From positions 39,637,708 to 39,701,707 of the forward strand of contig JAFMSR010000014.1 in assembly GCA_022818135.1 (NCBI GenBank): a stretch of 64,000 nucleotides of DNA, in the 5' to 3' direction. Within the stretch, counting starts at the first letter, position 1. Every line of letters starts with the position of its first letter. Below, piece after piece: positions 56,701-64,000 of the stretch. The stretch comes from Saxidomus purpurata. Lineage: Eukaryota > Mollusca > Bivalvia > Venerida > Veneridae. Made by a program: the position numbers and the translations under genes. The notes beneath the pieces were generated by a model that was not told where the DNA came from, ran no database searches, and saw only the letters and a list, made by a program, of their open reading frames with translations.

Positions 56701-59700
56701 TGGTAAACCACCGAGAAACATTAAAGAAAAGGTTTATAATTATGCGACTAAAAGTTCTAAGATATATTTTAAATTAAGTGTTTTTTGAAAAGAAGATAGA
56801 CTGTAATATAATAGTTTTGCACTACGTGTTTCAGTCTTTAGAAGACTTGTCAATAGAGAAACAGACCATGAAGGAGAGATACGAGCGTGAGTTGGAGTCG
56901 TTACGCAATAATTCCAGTAAATCGGAGAAAGAAATCCAGGCTCAGCATTCACAGGAACTTGAGAAACTACGTGAAAAATTACTTTCTGAACTTGCTACAC
57001 AGAAAATGCAGGCAGAGGAATTGTTAGAGCAAACGAAACAGGTTTGTAATGTTTTAAAATCTTAAAAAAATCGCCAAAGAACTACTGCAAGTTGGGAAAT
57101 ATTTATCATGATTTAAGTTTTGCTATTTTTTTGTGAATTTTCCACTTTGTTATTAGCTCGACTATTCGGAGAATATGGAGAGCTATTACAGTCACTTGTG
57201 CGTCGGCGTCGGCGTCGGCGTCGGCGTTGCTTCTTTGGTTAAAGTTTTGCCTGCTAAGTACTATCATGCACATATCTCAGTAACCACTTATGATATTGAC
57301 TTGAAACTTTGTTCATGTCTTTAGGGGTATCATACAATCAAGGCAGATAACTCTTGTATAAATTTATTGTAAATTATGGCCCTTGTTTGACTTTGAAAAT
57401 TTGGTTAAAGTTTTGCCTGCTAGGTACTATCATGCACATATCTCAGTAACCACTTATGATATTGACTTGAAACTTTGTTAATGTCTTTAGGGGTATCATA
57501 CAATCAAGGCAGATAACTCTTGTATAAATTTAGTACAAATTATGGCCCTTGTTTGACTTTGAAAATTTGGTTAAAGTTTTGCCTGCTTGGTACTATCATG
57601 CACATATCTCCGTAACCACTTATATTATTGACTTGAAACTTCATTAATGTCTCAAGGGGTGTCACACAGTCAAGTCAGATAACTCTTGTATAAATTTAGT
57701 ACAAATTATGGCCCTTGTTTGACTTTGAAAATTTGGTTAAAGTTTTGCCTGCTAAGTACTATCATGCACATATCTCAGTAACCACTTATGATATTGACTT
57801 GAAACTTTGTTCATGTCTTTAGGGGTATCATACAATCAAGGCAGATAACTCTTGTATAAATTTAGTACAAATTATGGCCCTTGTTTGACTTTGAAAATTT
57901 GGTTAAAGTTTTGCCTGCTAGGTACTATCATGCACATATCTCCGTAACCACTTATATTATTGACTTGAAACTTCATTAATGTCTCAAGGGGTGTCACACA
58001 GTCAAGTCAGATAACTCTTGTATAAATTTAGTACAAATTATGGCCCTTGTTTGACTTTGAAAATTTGGTTAAAGTTTTGCCTGCTAAGTACTATCATGCA
58101 AATATCTCAGTAACCACTTATGATATTGACTTGAAACTTTGTTCATGTCTTTAGGGGTATCATACAATCAAGGCAGATAACTCTTGTATAAATTTAGTAC
58201 AAATTATGGCCCTTGTTTGACTTTGAATATTTGGTTAAAGTTTTGCCTGCTAGGTACTATCATGCACATATCTCAGTAACAACTTATATTATTGACTTGA
58301 AACTTCATTAATGTCTCAAGGCGTGTCACACAGTCAAGTCAGAAAACTCTTGTATAAATTTAGTGCAAATTATGGCCCTTGTTTGACTTTGAAAATTTGG
58401 TTAAAGTTTTGCCTGCTAGGTACTATCATGCACATATCTCAGTAACCACTAATGATATTGACTTGAAACTTTTTTAATGTCTTTAGAGGTGTCACACAGT
58501 CAAGACAGATAACTCTTGTTTAAATTTAGTGCAAATTATGGCCCTTGTTTGACTTTGAAAAATTGGTTAAAAATTTGCATGCAAGGTACTATCATGCACA
58601 TATCTCATTAACCACTTATGGTAGTTATATATCAAACTTAGCAATAGTGTTCAGGGGTAAATTTTGTATCAAACAATTAATTTACCAAAAATTAAATCTA
58701 TAGTTATAGATTTTGACTTTTTTTATGATTCAACTTTCCTAGTTTATACTTAATAGTTAGCAGAATTTTGTTTTGCTATTATACTGATAAAAGTTTTGTT
58801 TTATTAGCAAACACCCACAATAGTCGAGCTTGCTGTCTTATGGACAGCTCTTGTTTCAAAAAACATTCACTGCAGATGGGTGTATAATTAGAAGTTTGTA
58901 CTTTTCTGAGTGTTACATTTTTTTGAAAGTTAAATTTAGTCTGCCTGGTATAAAAAATGTTGTTTTTTTGCCAGTTGCAATGTAATCATTGCATTCTTTG
59001 AGCTTCTAGGTTAGCTGTTTTTGAAAGCTGTGTGGTAATTATTTTCCAGGAGTTGAATAAGCAGCGTGAGACTGAGGTGACGGACATGACACAGAAGCGG
59101 GATACGGTTCAGGTGGAGTTGGACAACCTTAGATCAGAGTTGACCAGTCGCCTCAAAGCTGCAGAAGATGAGGTATTGTTAATTTTTTAACTGTCAAACT
59201 ATTCACCTTCAACAAATTGGTTCTATTGTAATCAATAAGATTTGGTGAAAGTTCCTAGTCTCCAAAATTTCAGAGTTTTGAAAACACGTAAATTATTATC
59301 CCCAAAAACTTCTAGGTTTACAGTATATGAAAGAAACAAAGTTATTAGATTACAAATGGCTAAGAGCTTGGGTTGTTTACTGGTTCTGTATTGTAGTATG
59401 TAAGGCACTGTAGAAAGCAGTTATATTTATCAAGAGTTAGACAAATGGAGTTTGTTCCCAAAATAAACTTCATATATGTGTTCTCCCTTTGTCTAATAAT
59501 AAAACCTGTTGCTGGGATTCCTCTAAATCCATCTTCGTCAGTAAGTTGTTTTAGTTTTGCACTGGATGTAGGGGATTTAACAGATTGTCAATGGAAAATA
59601 TACTTTCTCTCTTTGTACAGGTGTCGAGGGTAAACAGTATTCTACAGAATAAGGAGCAGGGGCTCGGATCTGCTACGGGTATGATCAATAATCTGAGAGA

Positions 59701-62700
59701 TGCCAACACTCAACTACAGCAACAGTTAGAGAAATCAAAACAGGAACATAAAGCTGAGAAAACACGAGCTTCTTCACTTCAGGTACATGTGCACTTATAT
59801 AGACATTTAGAAGGGTCAAAGGGAAACTGTTCTAATTATCCCTTTCACATGAGTGATCAGTTCAAAGCCTAAATTTGCATGTTGTCTGCAATTTCTGTTT
59901 CAGTTATTTTAAGCAATAACTCATTGTCCTCGATTTGTCTTATTGTGCGATGTCTTTGCGTTTACTCCAATATCACTCTGTATTTCAACCAAACCACATG
60001 TGTGATCAGTATGATGTCTACATTTTTATATCATCATTATGATTCAGTTCAGTGACTTTTAGTTAATTTATTGCAATTTTATGATATCTGGTCTGTTTCT
60101 CTTGGTTTCATAAGACTTTAGTTGGAACATTAGCTAGCACAACATGAGTATAGAAATCTGAATAATTGGCACAGTATATCTTTCAGTTATGGAAAGCCTC
60201 ATCTATCTCATGTTAACAACAAATAATTGGTGTGATCCTTTGTCTTCATGTTCAGTCACATAAGATATATTATTCTTTCAAACATCTTTTATTTAAGTTA
60301 TTCTTAGGGAATAGATGACAGTTTAGGCTTTCTATAATTCAGTTGATAAAAGACATTAAACAGTCATGAATAAATGATTTTTTGATTGAGGGTATTCACA
60401 AAACATTGAATTGTTATGGACAGACTTTTCCAAAGCTGAATAAAAGTTTCTAATTGAGTTCATTTATAATTTACAACCATAGACTAGCAGTGTAATTGCT
60501 AATACATTGTCCTGGATTGGCTGTATTACATATAATATTCATATGATTGTTTTCTGGAACAGTGCTTTATCGTTTGAAAAGTTTTTTTTCTGAATTTCAT
60601 GTTGCAGAGAGAAGAAATAACACAACGTTTATCACATTGTCACCTTGGACTCTACTGTTAAGGGCATTCAATATCTTGGATATTGCATGGAAAAATAGCT
60701 TTATGAATAGATCTATACATGTGTATAATATGCCTACTTATCTTTCTGTTTAATTTTATTTAGGCCGAGTTGGATAAGTTACGGCTACAATATGAGGCTG
60801 ATATGAAACAAGCAAAGGTAGAATTCCAACAAAAAATGGACCAGAGTACAGCAGCACTTGATATCAAGTGGCAGGACTATCTTAGGTTAGTATCCATTAC
60901 TGTACTGTATGTCAATGAGAATTAACCTATTTTCTATAATGGACATGTCCCATCTTTCAATTTGGACAGTACTAGCGAAGTTTTGGAGGGCTGCTCGGTG
61001 AAAAAGTTACAGACAGAAAAGCCAACAGTGCAGATCATTGTCTGACTGCACAGCTATGCAGGCTTATGATAAATTGCACCTGTCAAAAGTTTATTTCACA
61101 TTTATTTGATTTAAGTCCTTTTAAGTAACACATTATGCACATGATATATCATCATAAAGTCTGTAAAAATTGGCTGTTTTGGAAAGTTGAAACGTACTGT
61201 TATTTCAACATGTTAAGCAACATTTTTTCAGACGTGAATGTGGAAAACTGCGTGAAGAGATTACAGAGCAAAAAGACAGTGAGATGAGAGCGGCATTAGA
61301 ACAGCTGTCAAAGATGAAAGATGAAGAGATTCTTGCCACGAGGTCAGGCTGGGAAAACAAAGTTCAAGATCTCTATAAACAGGTAGGTGCTGTCAATGCA
61401 TTTGTTTTCATGGACATAAAATGTCATTGTTTTTAGAAAAAAATACAATTTCTTGTGTCCTTGTATTGCACATTTATTTGTTGATTTCATATCTAAAATA
61501 ATTGTGATCAACTGGCAAATGTGTTACTCATTGAAATCTAAAATTTGTGGATTACTTAACCAGTTAACTTCAAGAAAATAATGCACCAACAAATATGAAT
61601 GTTTTCATATTGCTTTTGCAAAGAGCCTGAGGTGTTGGGGTTTTAGGATGTCATTCTTTTGAAACTGTACTAAAACCAAAGAATTAAAAAAAAAAAAAAA
61701 AATTATGAACTAATAGAATTTTTTCATTATTTTCTCAATAAATTAATTGTTTACATTTTGCAGATTGCATCACTAAAAGACAATATGGCATCTAATAATT
61801 CCAAGCTTCAAGAAGAACAAGAAAAGCTGCGCCAGACGGCAGAAGAAGAACGTCGCCGTTTGGAGCAAGATTTACTGAAGGCTGCTGATGAGTACATGGC
61901 TAAAATAGAAGCTCTGGAAGCAATACACGAGGAAAATATACGAAAACTGAAGGATCAGAACGTGAAGGAACAAGATGTAAAGTTTATAGCAATAATGTTT
62001 TATGCATCGGTTCCTAGACTTTCTTATTTTTTAAACTTTTCTTTTTCAAAACAGTCCAGTAACAGATTATTAGCAATGCTGTGTAAATGTTTATCTTTTT
62101 AAATTTGCTTTTTATTGGTTAGTTGATCTACTATGTAATTATACATTTTTAGAAAGATGTCTTTGTGTCGTTTGATTCAAAGATAAAATTGACCCTTTTG
62201 TTTGCAGTAAACTGTTTCATTTTCCAAAAATTGTCTTTCCTTTTCTTTTATACAACTAAGAATTTCATATTATGTAGCCTGGTGTAAGTTACAGTGAGAA
62301 CACATTCAGCACTTATTTAGAGATGTAACAAATGGTTTTAAAAAGCAAATTTCAAAATAATTGATCAGCATTTTGTCTGAATGTTATATGAATCATATAC
62401 TGATAGTTTTGTGTGTTTTATATCAGGAGTTGAAGCAAGTAATGAAAGACAAACACATTGAAGACATGCAGGCTCAGATGGTGGCACATAAAGGTACTGT
62501 GGAAAGTCTGAAAGAGCAGGCGGGTAGAGATAAGCAGATGGAACTTGATGCTCAAAGATCAAAACTAGATAAAGAAAAAGGTAACTTAGATGATTGTTTT
62601 CGTTAACTTTTGCTAGAATAATATGGAATGCTTTCAGTCTCCTTTAGGATTTTGGTTATAAATTTTTACATGAAAGATAGAATGTTAGCACAGTAAGGAA

Positions 62701-63745
62701 CCGTGGAGCCACCTTGGTGAAGTGGTAGTGCGTTTGCCTCAGGATCGGAGGGTCAAGGAGTTTGATCCCCAGAAGTGCCTAAGAAGTGGTAGTGTCCTTA
62801 GGCAAGACACGGATAATTCAACATTACCTCTTTCTCTTTGCGGTTGATTCTATCTAAAGTGAGTCTCAAAAGTGATTAATATAAGTTGTAGCCATTTGTT
62901 TTGCAATCGAGTCTTACATTAAACAAATTAGTACATAATAGAATAAACAATGTGATATATCCAGTATGTTTTATCATGATTACTTTACAGCATACAAAAG
63001 CAATGGAATTTATTAGAAAAACAACTTGTAAATTTCATTCGGCTTTCCAAGCCCACAAAATCTTAGAATTTTAATAGTAAGAGTAGTGGGAAAAACAGAT
63101 GGTAATAGCACAATGTATATTACAGATGACATGCGCAATGATATGTATCAGCGTCACATGGCAGACCTAGAAAAGAAGACAAGAGAACATGAGGCTCACA
63201 TGCAGGCAGCTAGAATGGAGCTTGAACGAGCTGTTGAAATCTCTAAACAAAAGGTAAACATGTTTGTTACCATGACAACATTTTAATGAAAAAATATGAG
63301 AGGTATTGACTACTGTTTTTTAAGTTTGCCAGTGCCAACAGCAGAAATAAGAAAAAACAGTTTTCTTTAAATGTTAGATCAGTAGTAAAGTAATATTAGA
63401 AATCAGAATTTCAGAACTTTTTTTTTTTTTTACAGAGAAAATAAACCTAAAGTTTGCTTGATTTACAATGTTGTGTGTCACCAAATATCAAGGAAGTTTT
63501 ATTGTAGCTGATCTATTGTTGAAACATTTGTTAAAGGCCAAGAAAAAATTTGAATTTTAGGAGAAGGATCATGCACTTCGTGTTGAAGATCTTCAAGGGG
63601 AGATCACTCAGAGAGAAAGACATATCACAAACCTGAAGGAAGATAGCGGCAAGCTGCAGACAAGCATTAACCATTTAAACAAAGAAATCGACTTTAAACG
63701 TCAAGAAATTCAGAAAATCAAGGTTGATACACAAAATCAAATGAG
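50753..63745 (+). CDS. FAM184A: FAM184A-like coiled-coil protein, 5' part (13 exons, continues past the right edge)
   Basis: Exons: 50753-50893, 51818-52690, 53147-53267, 54075-54256, 56835-57041, 59050-59172, 59621-59782, 60764-60885, 61232-61382, 61764-61976, 62427-62580, 63126-63253, 63561-63745; phases agree throughout, about 920 residues so far. The N-terminal block DMHLKMSKKIAQLTKVIYAL plus NTKNDEHEAVVQQIKEQHEE is nearly identical to vertebrate FAM184A and identifies the family. From there on the protein is continuous alpha-helical coiled coil rich in Glu, Lys, Gln and Leu, with heptad-like spacing and no enzymatic domain. The family's function is poorly known, and a structural or cytoskeletal role is only a guess. 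The large exon 2 (291 codons) holds much of the first rod. The final visible exon ends in phase 2, so more exons lie to the right. Confidence 0.93.
51051..51355. mobile_element. Foldback MITE with about 85-bp inverted arms
   Basis: The left arm (TTTGACGTTGAAGCCAGCCA, ATATTAGATCCAA) is the inverse of the right arm (TTGGATCTGATATT, CTGGCTTCAACATCG), with diverged positions. One similar arm lies in EXOC4 intron 1 (5660-5870). Lies in FAM184A intron 1. Confidence 0.65.
52965..53130 (+). mobile_element. SINE family S1, partial
   Basis: GGTCATGGGTTTGAGCC (B box), then the S1 body with TTTCCCAGGAACAATAGTTG and AAGCAGGCTTAAAAC, ending with an AAT tail. It stops about 15 bases before the exon 3 acceptor of FAM184A. 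Confidence 0.55.
53337..53471 (+). mobile_element. Helentron-like family 2, 3'-end-only copy
   Basis: Corresponds to the right arm of family 2 alone (TACAGAGTTATTGCCAAGAA, TTTTGGGGGTATTAATCAC hairpin, TAGCTCTAGTT). Left end and tandem core are absent. Lies in FAM184A intron 3. Confidence 0.75.
53571..53660 (+). mobile_element. tRNA-like SINE head, different family
   Basis: GGGAGCCGTGGTGTAGAGGT (A box) followed by GAAGGTCGCTGGTTCGTGC (B box) 40 bases later, typical of a tRNA-derived Pol III promoter. The body is not clearly shared with the other copies. Lies in FAM184A intron 3. Confidence 0.5.
54298..55900. mobile_element. TTAA-flanked MITE split by a nested Helentron-like element
   Basis: Left end TTAAAGGGGCACTCCCTA and right end TAGGGAGTGCCCCTTTAA are perfect inverse copies, bounded by TTAA. 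The element without its insert would be about 380 bp; the insert is the family 1 copy at 54565-55783. Lies in FAM184A intron 4. Confidence 0.8.
54565..55783 (+). mobile_element. Helentron-like non-autonomous element, family 1, copy b (nested)
   Basis: Left end TAGCTCGACTATTCGGAGAA with a short GTCGGC run, about five core units of about 163 bp, right arm AATAGTCGAGCT, hairpin GCTGTC-TTATG-GACAGC and terminal TCTTGT. Inserted into the TTAA MITE at 54298-55900. Confidence 0.85.
55961..56491. mobile_element. TTAA-flanked MITE, AGGTCCA family, copy 2
   Basis: TTAAAGGTCCATTACTAACA at the left is matched by TGTTAGTAATGGACCTTTAA at the right with at most one mismatch. It lies only 60 bp from the preceding TTAA MITE, in FAM184A intron 4. 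Confidence 0.8.
57154..58854 (+). mobile_element. Helentron-like non-autonomous element, family 1, copy c
   Basis: The longest copy. Left end TAGCTCGACTATTCGGAGAA, a GTCGGC microsatellite of four units, and eight to nine core units of about 163 bp, in which an alternating two-unit higher-order pattern is visible. The right arm is as in the other copies, ending TCTTGT. Inserted in FAM184A intron 5, at the edge of the repeat at about 57080-57150. Confidence 0.85.
62703..62905 (+). mobile_element. tRNA-derived SINE, family S2
   Basis: A-box-like TGGTGAAGTGGTAGTGCG and B-box-like GTTTGATCCCC, followed by TCCTTAGGCAAGACACGG, which recurs in the 4436-4580 copy as CCTTCGGCAAGACATTTAAT. Ends with an AAACAAATTA tail. 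Lies in FAM184A intron 11. Confidence 0.6.
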
Positions 63746-64000
63746 GTACAGAATATGTGATACATGTACTTAGATTTAGCATTTGATTCTTGTGATTTTC
63801 TGAGAAACCATTTATAAGTGCTTTTTTACATTGAATTTGATGGTTAGTTGATTTTAAGATACCAACCAAGAACTGTCTGACATGATCATATATTAAAGAA
63901 AAAATGAAGTTCAGGAATTTGCGTTGTAATGAATTTGCATTATATTAAAGATTCCAGACATTTTGTTTAATGCATTCACAGTAATTGTCCACAGTTTAAA

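Overview
The window looks like nuclear genomic DNA of a bivalve mollusc. The sequence shows long AT-rich introns with GT..AG boundaries, metazoan-specific protein families, and many short non-autonomous transposons of kinds known from bivalve genomes. Assignment to bivalves, perhaps a clam, is inference from the repeat style; no marker here fixes the species.

Four protein-coding loci can be assembled exon by exon. (1) A minus-strand gene of unknown family starts at 4169 and runs left out of the window (six exons seen, about 398 residues, incomplete). (2) Head-to-head with it is a complete EXOC4 (Sec8) gene on the plus strand, 29 coding exons from 5368 to 39223. All junction phases agree and the CDS is exactly 2880 nt (959 residues; the human protein has 974). 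(3) A two-exon secreted type-B carboxylesterase/cholinesterase-like gene lies at 41994-48038 with an intact Ser/Glu/His triad. (4) The 5' part of a FAM184A-like coiled-coil gene starts at 50753 and leaves the right edge after 13 exons. The genes do not form an operon or a pathway. EXOC4 is a housekeeping exocytosis subunit, and the others are independent neighbours.

The rest is mostly introns and mobile elements. Three element families share one architecture: a TAGCTC- or TACCCCC-type left end, subterminal inverted repeats, usually a tandem-repeat core, a 3' hairpin, and a terminal CTCTTGT or CTCTAGT. This fits Helentron-associated (HINE/pearl-like) elements. Also present are tRNA-derived SINEs, TTAA-flanked MITEs (one split by a nested Helentron-like element), foldback MITEs and several minisatellites.

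The most unusual signals are these. First, four EXOC4 exons (7, 12, 15, 22) have had their 3' end plus splice donor duplicated into the following intron; for exon 15 this grew into about 20 copies of a 45-bp unit, most still carrying a donor. Second, two copies of the same near-perfect palindrome bracket the esterase gene. Third, a decayed 12-codon repeat array precedes the esterase. Fourth, an orphan exon-like coding segment lies antisense in the esterase intron.
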